Source: Aquibium sp. ELW1220 (GTDB lineage: Bacteria; Pseudomonadota; Alphaproteobacteria; Rhizobiales; Rhizobiaceae). Taken from it: a stretch of DNA of 64,000 bases. The notes beneath the pieces were generated by a model. The model did no database searches and was not told the DNA's origin. It was given only the letters and a program-made list of their open reading frames with translations. Shown in pieces: positions 25,898 through 34,359 of this stretch (within the stretch, counting starts at the first letter, position 1; every line of letters starts with the position of its first letter). The translations under genes were made by a program, and so were the position numbers. Location of the stretch: contig NZ_JAOAOQ010000009.1 of the NCBI RefSeq assembly GCF_030398385.1, positions 1 through 64,000 on the forward strand. The letters are read 5' to 3'.

Positions 25898-26635
25898 ATG
25901 CTCCTGATCCACTGCCCCTATTGCGGCGAAGAACGGCCGGAACTCGAATTCAGGCACGCCGGCGAGGCCCACATCGCGCGTTCGGCCAACATCACCGAAA
26001 CCAGCGATGAGGATTTCGAAGCCTTCCTCTACCTTCGCACCAATACGAAGGGGCTCGTCTACGAACGCTGGCGGCACGTGCATGGCTGCGGTCGCTTTTT
26101 CAACGCGGTGCGCGATTCTGTGACCGACCGCTTCTTCACCACCTACAGAGCGGGCCAGCCGAAGCCCGACCCGGCGCGCTTCGCCAAGGCGGTGGCGGCA
26201 GTCGAGCCGCTGGTCGCCGAGCCTGCAACGCCTGTGGTCGCTGCCCAGCCGAAGCCCGCCGCACCCGCGAGAGCACCCCGCAAGACGACAACGCAGCCGG
26301 CCGTCGAGGACACGACCGTTGCCACGCCGGACGCGGACGCGGCGACCGCATCCGAGGAGACGAGGCGGTCCGCACGTCGGGCCAAGTCGGCCGCCATGCC
26401 GGAAGCCGCCTCGGCTGTCGTCGAGGAAAAGCCGCAACGCAAGACGTCGGCGACGTCGAAAACCGCGGAGCCGACGGCAAAGGCGCCTGCCGGCAAGGCC
26501 AGGAAGGCTGCCGGGGCGGCGAAGGCGGAAAATCCGTCCGACGCCCTCGCGCCGGAGAAGCGGGACGAGGCCGGCAAGCTCAAGCCGGCACCGAAGCGGA
26601 CGCGCACTGCTCCAGTGAAGAAGGGTGAGGCCTGA
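25898..26635 (+). CDS. soxD: Sarcosine oxidase subunit delta with long C-terminal tail
   Basis: 245 residues. The first 85 or so are a normal SoxD: CPYCG at residues 6-10, RHVHGCGRFFNAVRDS and TDRFFTTYRAG, with the Cys and His residues that bind zinc in this family. The remaining 155 residues are low-complexity, rich in Ala, Lys, Pro, Thr and Glu, and probably disordered. Typical SoxD is about 85-110 residues, so the tail is unusual. The frame stays open with normal GC bias to the stop, and overlaps soxA by one base (TGATG), which supports it as coding. Role of the tail unknown. Confidence 0.9.
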   Translation: MLLIHCPYCGEERPELEFRHAGEAHIARSANITETSDEDFEAFLYLRTNTKGLVYERWRHVHGCGRFFNAVRDSVTDRFFTTYRAGQPKPDPARFAKAVAAVEPLVAEPATPVVAAQPKPAAPARAPRKTTTQPAVEDTTVATPDADAATASEETRRSARRAKSAAMPEAASAVVEEKPQRKTSATSKTAEPTAKAPAGKARKAAGAAKAENPSDALAPEKRDEAGKLKPAPKRTRTAPVKKGEA

Positions 26636-29628
26636 TGGCCGAGACGCATCGTATCGCAGGCACCGGGCGTCTCGCCGGTGCGAAACCGGTCCGCTTCACC
26701 TTCGACGGCGAGCCCCATGCCGGGCGCGAAGGCGACACGCTGGCCTCCGCGCTGCTGGCCAACGGGGTGCATCTCGTCGGCCGCTCGTTCAAGTACCACC
26801 GTCCGCGCGGCATTCTTTCGGCCGGGGCAGAGGAACCGAACGCGCTCGTCGGCATCCACCGCGACGCCGCGCGCAGGACGCCCAACGTGCGCGCCACGGT
26901 TCAGGAACTCTACGACGGGCTGACGGCTGTGTCGCAGAACCGCTGGCCTTCGCTCGCCTTCGACATCGGTGCGGTCAACGACCTCGCCTCGCCGTTCTTC
27001 TCGGCCGGCTTCTACTACAAGACGTTCATGTGGCCGAAGGCCGCGTGGGCGAAGCTCTATGAGCCGAATATCCGCTCTGCGGCGGGCCTCGGCGTGGCGC
27101 CCGACAAGCCCGACCCTGACCACTATTCCTCGCGCTTCGCCCACTGCGACGTGCTGGTGGTCGGCGGGGGGGCCGCCGGTCTCGCCGCCGCGCTCTCGGC
27201 CGCCGAAAGCGGCGCGCGCGTCATCCTGTGCGACGAACAGGCCGGCTTCGGCGGCGCCATGCGCTATGAGAGCGGCGCCCGGATCGACGGGCTCGACGGC
27301 TGGGACTGGACCCAGGCGGTAGCGCGGCGGTTGTCGGAGATGGACGGCGTGACGCTGCTCGCCCGCACCACCGCCTTCGGTTACTACGCCCAGAACTTCG
27401 TCGGCCTCGTCGAGCGCGTGACCGAGCATATGGCCGAGCCAGGCGACCTGCCGCGCGAGCGCCTGTGGCAGGTGCGGGCGAAGCGGGTCATCCTCGCCAC
27501 CGGCTCGATCGAGCGGCACATGGTGTTCGCAGGCAACGACCGCCCGGGCATCATGCTCGCATCGGCGGCGCGGACCTACCTGAACCACTACGGCGTCTCG
27601 GTGGGCCGTACGGTCGGCGTCTACACGGCCAACGAATCCGCCTATCGTGGCGCGATAGACCTGAAGAAGGCAGGCGTCGATGTCCGTGTCATCGTCGACC
27701 TTCGCGACAATCCCACGGGTCCCGCCATCGATGAAGCCAAGGGGCTCGGCATAGAGGTGCTGCCCGGCCGGGCGGTGACGTCCGTGGGTGGCTCCTTGCG
27801 GGTCAAGTCGATCACGGTGCAGCCCAAGACCGGGGAGGGCACCGGCCGACTGATCCCCGTGGACGCGCTGCTGATGTCGGCCGGCTGGACGCCCAGCGTG
27901 CACCTCTTTTCGCAGTCGCGCGGCAAGGTGGCGTTCGAGCCCGGCACCCAGCGCTTCGTTCCCGGCACCTATGCGCAAGACTGCGCAAGCGTGGGATCGT
28001 GCAACGGCACCGACGATCTCGCTGCGGCGGTCCGCGAGGCGGTGGCGGCGGGCGAGCGCGCGGCGAAAGCCGCCGGCCGCTCCGGCGGCGCGCGTCCTGC
28101 GATCAGGGTGGAGGCCAGCGAGGGCTGGTCGGCCGGTATGGTCGGCGCTGCCCCCGGTGCCGGAAAGGGCACGAAGGTGAAGGCCTTCGTCGATTTCCAG
28201 AACGACGTTACCGCGAAGGACATCCGCCAGGCGGTGAAGGAAGGCATGCGCTCGATCGAGCACGTCAAGCGCTTCACCACCAACGGCATGGCGACGGACC
28301 AGGGCAAGACCTCCAACCTGCACGGGCTCGCCATCGCGGCCGAGATGCTGGGCAAGGACATTCCCGAGGTCGGTCTCACGACGTTCCGAGCACCCTACAC
28401 GCCTGTGACCTACGGTGCGATCGTCAACCATGCGCGCGGCGAACTGTTCGATCCGACGCGCAGGACGCCGATCCATGGCTGGGAGGAACGGCATGGAGCG
28501 GTGTTCGAGGACGTCGGGCAATGGAAGCGCGCCTGGTACTATCCGCAGGCTGGCGAGGACATGCACGCGGCGGTGAACCGCGAGTGCCGCACGGTGCGTC
28601 AGGCCGCCGGCCTGTTCGATGCCTCGACACTCGGCAAGATCGAGGTGGTCGGCCCGGATGCCGCCGCCTTCATGGAACTCCTCTACACCAATCCCTGGCA
28701 GAAGCTGGAACCCGGCCGCTGCCGCTACGGCATCATGCTGCGCGAGGATGGCTTCATCTACGACGACGGCGTGGTGGGACGGCTCGCGCATGACCGGTTC
28801 CACGTCACGACGACGACGGGCGGCGCGGCGCGGGTCCTCAACCACATGGAGGACTACCTGCAGACCGAGTTCCCGGACCTTTCGGTCTGGCTGACCTCCG
28901 CCTCCGAGCAGTGGGCCGTAATTGCGGTGCAGGGCCCGAAGTCGCGCGACATCATCGCGCCGCTGGTCGAGGGTATCGACCTGTCGGACGGCGCCATGCC
29001 GCACATGTCGGTGCGCGAGGGAAAAATCTGCGGCGTGCCGACGCGGCTGTTCCGCATGTCGTTCACCGGCGAGCGCGGCTTCGAGGTCAACGTGCCGGCC
29101 GACTTCGGCGAAGCCGTCTGGGAAGCGCTGTGGGCCGAGGGCCGGAAGCACGGCGCCTGCGCCTACGGAACCGAGGCCATGCACGTGCTGCGTGCCGAGA
29201 AGGGCTACATCATCGTCGGCCAGGACACCGATGGGACGGTGACGCCGGACGACGCGGGTCTCGACTGGGCGGTGGGCAAGAGGAAGCCGGACTTCGTCGG
29301 CATCCGCGGGCTCAGGCGTCCCGATCTCGTGGCGCCCGGCCGCCGCCAACTCGTGGGATTGCGCACGAAGGATCCGAAGACCGTGCTGGAGGAGGGGGCG
29401 CAGATCGTCGCCGACCCGAAGCAGCCGGTTCCGATGACGATGATCGGCCACGTCACGTCCTCCTACTGGTCGGAGAATTGCGGCCATTCGATCGCGCTCG
29501 CGGTGATCGAGGGTGGCCGCGCCCGGATGGGCCAGACACTTTTCGTGCCGATGCCGTCGACGACGATCGAGGTCGAGGTCTGCGACACCGTCTTCTTCGA
29601 CCAGAAGGGAGAAAGGCTCCATGGCTGA
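26635..29628 (+). CDS. soxA: Sarcosine oxidase subunit alpha
   Basis: 997 residues, the normal size. Domain order is an N-terminal ferredoxin-like fold (about 1-90, no iron-sulfur cysteines, as known for the family), an NAD(P)-binding Rossmann domain with DVLVVGGGAAGLAAALSAAE near residue 165, and a C-terminal GcvT-like tetrahydrofolate domain (about 600-990) that takes the formaldehyde unit. It is translated by coupling to soxD and overlaps soxG by 8 bases. Confidence 0.96.
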   Translation: MAETHRIAGTGRLAGAKPVRFTFDGEPHAGREGDTLASALLANGVHLVGRSFKYHRPRGILSAGAEEPNALVGIHRDAARRTPNVRATVQELYDGLTAVSQNRWPSLAFDIGAVNDLASPFFSAGFYYKTFMWPKAAWAKLYEPNIRSAAGLGVAPDKPDPDHYSSRFAHCDVLVVGGGAAGLAAALSAAESGARVILCDEQAGFGGAMRYESGARIDGLDGWDWTQAVARRLSEMDGVTLLARTTAFGYYAQNFVGLVERVTEHMAEPGDLPRERLWQVRAKRVILATGSIERHMVFAGNDRPGIMLASAARTYLNHYGVSVGRTVGVYTANESAYRGAIDLKKAGVDVRVIVDLRDNPTGPAIDEAKGLGIEVLPGRAVTSVGGSLRVKSITVQPKTGEGTGRLIPVDALLMSAGWTPSVHLFSQSRGKVAFEPGTQRFVPGTYAQDCASVGSCNGTDDLAAAVREAVAAGERAAKAAGRSGGARPAIRVEASEGWSAGMVGAAPGAGKGTKVKAFVDFQNDVTAKDIRQAVKEGMRSIEHVKRFTTNGMATDQGKTSNLHGLAIAAEMLGKDIPEVGLTTFRAPYTPVTYGAIVNHARGELFDPTRRTPIHGWEERHGAVFEDVGQWKRAWYYPQAGEDMHAAVNRECRTVRQAAGLFDASTLGKIEVVGPDAAAFMELLYTNPWQKLEPGRCRYGIMLREDGFIYDDGVVGRLAHDRFHVTTTTGGAARVLNHMEDYLQTEFPDLSVWLTSASEQWAVIAVQGPKSRDIIAPLVEGIDLSDGAMPHMSVREGKICGVPTRLFRMSFTGERGFEVNVPADFGEAVWEALWAEGRKHGACAYGTEAMHVLRAEKGYIIVGQDTDGTVTPDDAGLDWAVGKRKPDFVGIRGLRRPDLVAPGRRQLVGLRTKDPKTVLEEGAQIVADPKQPVPMTMIGHVTSSYWSENCGHSIALAVIEGGRARMGQTLFVPMPSTTIEVEVCDTVFFDQKGERLHG

Positions 29629-30175
29629 GATCGCTCTCGCTGCTCGCCGGCAGAAGCACGCCGGCCGCAAGGCGTCGGCCGGCAGCGCGACGCTGACCGC
29701 CGCAGCGCCGGCCTCACGGCTCGTCCTGCGAGCGCCTGACCTGTCGCTGGCCTCGCTGTCACGCGCGCTGGACGTGACGCTGCCGACCGCGCCGAAGAGT
29801 TCGGCCGCCTCGGATGGACTGCGCCGCGGCGCGCTCTGGCTCGGTCCAGACGAATGGCTGGTGATCGACGAGGATGGAGCAGACCTTGAAGCCCTCTGCG
29901 CCGGCGCGGCGTCGCTTCACTCTGCGGTCGACGTGTCCCACCGCAACCTGGCAATCCTCGTCGAAGGCCCGGGAGCCGCAGCCTGCCTCAACGCGGGCTG
30001 TCCGCAGGATCTTTCGCTCCGCGCTTTTCCGGTCGGCGCCTGCTCGCGCACGGTGCTCGGCAAGATCGAGGTGGTTCTGCTCAGGACTGCCGAGACGGCG
30101 TTCCGCGTCGAGGTCTGGCGCTCCTTCTCGGACTATGCGTGGGATTTCCTGGAGGAGGCGGCGCGGGACAGCTGA
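29621..30175 (+). CDS. soxG: Sarcosine oxidase subunit gamma
   Basis: 184-residue subunit of the heterotetramer with a GcvT/YgfZ-like fold. The typical segments RRGALWLGPDEWLVID and AVDVSHRNLAILVEGPGA are present, and the C-terminal FRVEVWRSFSDYAWDFLEEA matches SoxG. The ATG at 29621 lies inside soxA, an 8-base overlap with an AGGGAGAAAGG ribosome site. Last gene of the operon. Confidence 0.94.
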   Translation: MAEIALAARRQKHAGRKASAGSATLTAAAPASRLVLRAPDLSLASLSRALDVTLPTAPKSSAASDGLRRGALWLGPDEWLVIDEDGADLEALCAGAASLHSAVDVSHRNLAILVEGPGAAACLNAGCPQDLSLRAFPVGACSRTVLGKIEVVLLRTAETAFRVEVWRSFSDYAWDFLEEAARDS

Positions 30176-30264
30176 GTTCTGTCGATCCCGACAATCTTCG
30201 GCATCCCACTAACGCGTCCTTCATAACCGTTCGCTAATATGCCGCCTCGGGTTCGGAGGATGCG

Positions 30265-31053
30265 GTGCTGGCGACGCTGAAGGACATGTCACCGCGGAGA
30301 AGGCGAACGCTCGCCCGCTGGACAGCGTTCGGCACCTTCGGCTGCATCCTGTTCGCACAGACCGCCAACTGGCTCCTGTTCCGCAACCTCGGCCAGCCGG
30401 CGCTCGGCCTTGCGATCTTCAGCGGCACCATCATCCCGCTCATGCTCGCCGGGCCGCTGTTCTTTTACCTGTCGCTCAAACTGCGGGAACTCGCCATCGC
30501 CAACCACAGGCTCGTGACCGCTGCCACGACCGATTCGCTCACGGCCTGTCTCAACCGCGGCGCCTTCGCGGCGCATGTCGAGGCGACCCTGGCCGACGCG
30601 CGCGTATCGGAGGATCGACGTGCGGGGGCGCTGATGGTCATCGACGCCGACCAGTTCAAGCGAATCAACGATCGATTCGGGCACGGCAACGGCGACGAGG
30701 CGCTGCGGCTGATGGCCTCGGCGATCCGCTCGGCCATCCGCAGCCAGGACGCCGTCGGTCGCCTGGGAGGAGAGGAGTTCGCCGTGTACCTGGCGGGGCC
30801 TTGCGATGCGGGTGCCATAGCCGGCCGGATCCGCAGGGCGGTGGAGACGGTGCGTTTCCGGCCAGACGGCACGCCTTGGCCGCTGACGGCCAGCATCGGC
30901 TGCGTCTTCTTCGACGCTCCGAAGCCGTTCAGCGAGCTCTATCGCATCGCCGACGATCTGCTCTACCAGGCAAAGCGCTCCGGCCGGAACCGCGTCGTCA
31001 TAGCGGCGGCGGAGTCCGCAGTTGACCCCGCGCCCCACGTCGCCGCCGGGTAA
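30265..31053 (+). CDS. Membrane-anchored diguanylate cyclase (GGEEF)
   Basis: 262-residue protein with two N-terminal membrane segments (about 18-32 and 40-68) and a single GGDEF domain. The active motif is GGEEF (RLGGEEFAVYL near residue 170), compatible with c-di-GMP synthesis; no obvious inhibitory RxxD site was noticed. No EAL or sensor domain. GTG 30265 follows GGAGG. Upstream, 30223-30237 reads ATAA-N7-CTAA, a weak CtrA-like match. Monocistronic, convergent with the next minus-strand gene. Confidence 0.9.
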   Translation: MLATLKDMSPRRRRTLARWTAFGTFGCILFAQTANWLLFRNLGQPALGLAIFSGTIIPLMLAGPLFFYLSLKLRELAIANHRLVTAATTDSLTACLNRGAFAAHVEATLADARVSEDRRAGALMVIDADQFKRINDRFGHGNGDEALRLMASAIRSAIRSQDAVGRLGGEEFAVYLAGPCDAGAIAGRIRRAVETVRFRPDGTPWPLTASIGCVFFDAPKPFSELYRIADDLLYQAKRSGRNRVVIAAAESAVDPAPHVAAG

Positions 31054-31082
31054 CGGCCCGGGCGCCGCTCGCCGTCAAGCTC

Positions 31083-31859
31083 TCAAAGAGCCGTTATGCC
31101 GCCATCCACCGCGAGCGCGTGGCCGTTCATGAAGGAGTTCTTCGGATCGGCGGCAAAGAGGATGGCTTCGACGATCTCGTCGACTTCTGCCACCCGCTTC
31201 ATCGGCACGCCGCGCGTCAGTTCGTCGAGCGCCTCGGCCTCGCCCCGGCCGGAGATCTGGACGAAGGCGTCGACCATGGCGGTGCGGGCGAAGGACGGAC
31301 AGACCGCGTTGACGCGGATGCCGCGCGAGGCATACTCCGCGGCACCCGACCGGGTCAGCCCGACGACGCCGTGCTTGGCGGCGGCGTAGACAGACAGCTT
31401 CGGCGCGCCGGCGAGGCCCGCCACCGAGGCGATATTGACGATCGTGCCGCCCTTGCCGTCCGCCTTGTACTGTCTCTCCATCGCCAGCAGCTGGTGCTTC
31501 ATGGCGAAGAAGACGCCGAGAAGGTCGATGTCGAAGATGCGGCGGGCCTCCTCGGCCGTGAGCTGCGCCAGCTTGACGAAACTCTGCGCGATGCCGGCGT
31601 TGTTGATGGCGATGTCGAGCCTGCCGAAGCGCTCGACTGCGAGCGCGACGAGGTCGCGCGACAGGGCCTCGTCCGATACGTCGCCGGCCAGCGTCGCCAC
31701 GGGTGCCGACAGGCCGGCGGCCATGCGTTCGAGGCGCGCCTGGTCCATGTCCGACAGGACGAGGCTCGCGCCTTCCGCGGCCATCCGCTCCGCCGTGCGG
31801 CTGCCGAAGCCACCGCAGGCGCCGGTGATGATGACGACCTGATCCGAAAACCGTCCCAT
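31083..31859 (-). CDS. SDR family oxidoreductase (minus operon, last gene)
   Basis: 258-residue NAD(P)-dependent short-chain dehydrogenase/reductase. Cofactor loop IITGACGGFGSRTAE near residue 10, NNAG at about 90, catalytic Ser in VNIASVAGLAG and YAAAKHG for the Tyr-Lys pair. Typical DGGITAL end. A hydroxyacyl-CoA or hydroxyacid dehydrogenase step fits the neighbourhood, comparable to LvaD in the Lva pathway, but the substrate cannot be read from the sequence. It starts 3 bases after the phosphotransferase stop. Confidence 0.9.
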   Translation of the reverse strand: MGRFSDQVVIITGACGGFGSRTAERMAAEGASLVLSDMDQARLERMAAGLSAPVATLAGDVSDEALSRDLVALAVERFGRLDIAINNAGIAQSFVKLAQLTAEEARRIFDIDLLGVFFAMKHQLLAMERQYKADGKGGTIVNIASVAGLAGAPKLSVYAAAKHGVVGLTRSGAAEYASRGIRVNAVCPSFARTAMVDAFVQISGRGEAEALDELTRGVPMKRVAEVDEIVEAILFAADPKNSFMNGHALAVDGGITAL

Positions 31860-31862
31860 GGA

Positions 31863-32897
31863 CTACTCCCCCGTCTCGATGCGCCGGACGGCGAGCCCGG
31901 CCAGCAGTTTCACCGCCTCGCCATAGGTGCGGGCCTTCTCCGGGTTGGACGCGTTGCCGTCCAGCGCGCGCTTGTAGACGCCCTGGCAGATGGCGGCGAG
32001 GCGGAAGAAGGAGAAGGCGAGATAGAAGGTCCAGTCGCCTATGCCGTCGATGCCGCGGCGACGGCAGTAGGCGGCGACGTACTCCTCCTCGGTCGGCAGG
32101 CCGATCGCCTTGCGGTCGATGCCGCCCAGGCCGCGGAAGCCGGAGGCATGCGGCAGGCGCCACTGCATGCACTGGTAGGCCAGGTCGGAATAGGGATGCC
32201 CCAGCGTCGAGAGCTCCCAGTCGAGCACGGCGACGACCTTCGCCTCGTCCCTGGCGAAGATCATGTTGTCGAGCCGGTAGTCGCCGTGTACCAGGCCGAC
32301 GATCCCGTCGTCAGGCGGCTGGTTGGCCTCCAGCCATGCCATCAGGGTTTCCATGTCGGGAACCGTTCCGGTCTCGGAGGCGCGGTACTGCCCGCCCCAG
32401 CGGCCGATCTGACGCTCGAAATAGTTGCCGGGCCGACCGTAGTCGGCAAGGCCCGCCGCCTCGACGTCGACCGAGTGGAGCGCTGCCAGCGTCGCATTCA
32501 TCGCGTCGTACATCGCGCCGCGCTCGGCCGGATCGGCCACGTCCGGCAGGGCCGGATCCCACAGGATGCGGCCGTCCACGAAGGCCATGACGTAGAACAT
32601 GCGGCCGATCGGCGAGGCCTCCTCCGACAGGTGAAGCACCTCCGGTACCGGAAATCCGGTTGCTCCGAGCGCCTTGATGACACGGAACTCGCGGTCGACC
32701 TGGTGGGCGGATTTGAGGAGCTGGCCCGGTGGCTTGGCGCGCAGCACGTAGTCGCCGCTGCCGGCGCTCAGACGGTAAGTCGGGTTCGACTGGCCGGACT
32801 TGAACTTCTCGATGGCGCGCAGGCCGCAGAAGCCGGGCACGTTCGCCTCGAGGTAGGGGCCCAGCGCAGCTGGATCGAGCGCATTGGGATCGCTCAT
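31863..32897 (-). CDS. APH-type phosphotransferase, ACAD10/11- and LvaA-like
   Basis: 344-residue aminoglycoside-phosphotransferase-fold kinase. It has the catalytic loop HGDYRLDNMIF and the DFG-equivalent AVLDWELSTLGHPYSDLAY, which match the APH domain of mammalian ACAD10/ACAD11. In those proteins and in bacterial LvaA the domain phosphorylates a 4-hydroxyacyl-CoA. An ACAD of the matching clade is encoded in the divergent operon, which supports the same chemistry here. Overlaps the MaoC gene by 4 bases. Specificity is inference. Confidence 0.88.
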   Translation of the reverse strand: MSDPNALDPAALGPYLEANVPGFCGLRAIEKFKSGQSNPTYRLSAGSGDYVLRAKPPGQLLKSAHQVDREFRVIKALGATGFPVPEVLHLSEEASPIGRMFYVMAFVDGRILWDPALPDVADPAERGAMYDAMNATLAALHSVDVEAAGLADYGRPGNYFERQIGRWGGQYRASETGTVPDMETLMAWLEANQPPDDGIVGLVHGDYRLDNMIFARDEAKVVAVLDWELSTLGHPYSDLAYQCMQWRLPHASGFRGLGGIDRKAIGLPTEEEYVAAYCRRRGIDGIGDWTFYLAFSFFRLAAICQGVYKRALDGNASNPEKARTYGEAVKLLAGLAVRRIETGE

Positions 32898-33385
32898 GAC
32901 GTCTCCTCCTGACGCGGTAGCTGGGTCAGCGTGAGCCAGCGCGCGGTGAGCGCGGGCTTCCTGGAGCCCTCGATCTCGATCGTCACGTCGTGTGCCACCT
33001 CGATCCAGCCCGAGGGCCGGACGTTTGCCTTGACCAGCATGAAGCGGGCGCGCACGCGGGCGCCGGACTTGACGGGCGCCTTGAAGCGGATTTCGTCGAA
33101 GCCGTAGTTGATGCCGACGGTTGCGCCTTCGAGCGGTGGAATGGTCTCGTAGGCCAGCGTAGAGAGCAGCGACAGCGACAGAAAGCCATGCGCGATCGTG
33201 CCGCCGAAAGGCGTCTCGCGGGCGGCTCTATCGGGATCCACGTGGATGAACTGGTGATCGTCGGTCGCGTCGGCGAAGCGGTCGATCATCGTCTGATTGA
33301 CGGTGCGCCAGGGCGAGACGCCTATCTCGGTCCCGACGGCCGCCAGGAGATCGTCCGTGGTGATCGACTGCTTCGTGTTTTCCAT
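32894..33385 (-). CDS. MaoC-like (R)-hydratase / dehydratase
   Basis: 163-residue hot-dog-fold protein of the MaoC family, which hydrates 2-enoyl-CoA or dehydrates 3-hydroxyacyl-CoA. The catalytic region DRFADATDDHQFIHVDPDRAA (Asp and His) is intact, followed by FGGTIAHGFLSLSLL. ATG 33385 lies 10 bases after the upstream SDR stop, with little ribosome site, so coupling is likely. In a beta-oxidation-type locus it would supply the hydration step. Confidence 0.9.
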   Translation of the reverse strand: MENTKQSITTDDLLAAVGTEIGVSPWRTVNQTMIDRFADATDDHQFIHVDPDRAARETPFGGTIAHGFLSLSLLSTLAYETIPPLEGATVGINYGFDEIRFKAPVKSGARVRARFMLVKANVRPSGWIEVAHDVTIEIEGSRKPALTARWLTLTQLPRQEETS

Positions 33386-33395
33386 GGGGTGGATG

Positions 33396-34214
33396 TCAAT
33401 CCAGGTCCTTGAACAGCGACATGCCGTGCTGCACCGACTGGCCGCCGTCGAGCGGCAGGATCGCCCCCGTGACGTAGCTGCCGGCACGGCTGCACAGATA
33501 GAGCGTCGCGCCGGCGATGTCATCCGGCCGGCCGATGCGGCCGAGCGGCACGCGGCTGCCGACCTTGGCGGCCTTCTCGTCCGTGCCGGTGGCAAACGCG
33601 GTCATGCGGCTCTGGAAGGGGCCGGGCGCGAAGGCGTTGACGGTGATGTGCCGGCCGGCGAGTTCGCCGGCGAGCGTCTTCGTCAGGTGGTGAACTGCGG
33701 CCTTCGATGCCGTGTAGGAATAGGCGCCGTCGGCGATCGGCTGGGTGCCCATGACAGAGCCGAGATTGATGATGCGGGCCGGGTCCTCGTGGGTGCCGGC
33801 GGCGTCGAGCAGCGGCAGCAGGTCGCGCGTCAGGTGGAACAGGCCGGTGACATTGACGTCGAGCACGCGCGACCAGGCCTTGTAGGGGAAGGTGTCGAGC
33901 GGTTCCCCCCAGGAGAGGCCGGCATTGTTGATCAGGATGTCAAGCCTGCCGGTACGCGCCTTGACCTCGCCGGCCAGCGCCGAGACGCCTGCCTCGGACG
34001 ACACGTCGCCGGCGAAGCCGTCGGCCCTGCCGGCTCCGAGCGCGTTCAGCTCGGCTGCGATCTTCGCGCATTCGGCGCCGCGGCGCGAAGCGATCATCAC
34101 GTTGGCGCCGGCCCTCACCAGCGCCTCGGCAGCCATCAGGCCTATGCCGCTGGCCGCACCGGTGATCAGTGCCGTCTTGCCGGCAACGGAAAACAGATCC
34201 TCGAGATAAGACAT
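33396..34214 (-). CDS. SDR family oxidoreductase (minus operon, first gene)
   Basis: 272-residue short-chain dehydrogenase. ALITGAASGIGLMAAEAL near residue 14, NNAG near 95, catalytic Ser in INLGSVMGTQ and YTASKAA for Tyr-Lys, and the PLDGGQSV tail. ATG 34214 follows GGGGAGGAACG. It is transcribed away from the TetR operator and shares that region with the plus operon, so it is probably under the same control. Acts on a hydroxyacyl or ketoacyl intermediate by context. Confidence 0.9.
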   Translation of the reverse strand: MSYLEDLFSVAGKTALITGAASGIGLMAAEALVRAGANVMIASRRGAECAKIAAELNALGAGRADGFAGDVSSEAGVSALAGEVKARTGRLDILINNAGLSWGEPLDTFPYKAWSRVLDVNVTGLFHLTRDLLPLLDAAGTHEDPARIINLGSVMGTQPIADGAYSYTASKAAVHHLTKTLAGELAGRHITVNAFAPGPFQSRMTAFATGTDEKAAKVGSRVPLGRIGRPDDIAGATLYLCSRAGSYVTGAILPLDGGQSVQHGMSLFKDLD

Positions 34215-34251
34215 CGTTCCTCCCCGTCCGCGGCCTTTTTGCGCTGCCGCG

Positions 34252-34276
34252 TTGACAACATACCGGGTAGTATGTT
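34252..34276. promoter_or_regulatory. TetR-type operator overlapping a -35 element
   Basis: AACATAC (34257-34263) and GTATGTT (34270-34276) form a perfect 7-base inverted repeat around CGGGTA, in the 145-base gap between the divergent SDR and TetR genes. A TTGACA at 34252-34257 overlaps its left edge. Location, size and symmetry fit an operator for the TetR protein encoded next to it, controlling both operons. Binding is inferred. Confidence 0.62.
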
Positions 34277-34359
34277 CATCATCGGCCTGTCAGTAAAGAG
34301 CCCAAACGGCGAAAGCCGGAAAAACAGGCCGGGCTCGACGACGGGAGGTTTCAACGAGC

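Noticed and set aside
26143-29670. A 1175-codon open frame on the minus strand opposite soxD and soxA
   Set aside because: It lies wholly opposite genes with clear homology and intact motifs. High GC at third positions removes stops on the opposite strand; the product is Arg/Asp/His-rich with no recognisable fold.
34271-34276. TATGTT as a -10 box paired with TTGACA at 34252
   Set aside because: Spacing is only 13 bases; it is better explained as the right arm of the operator palindrome.
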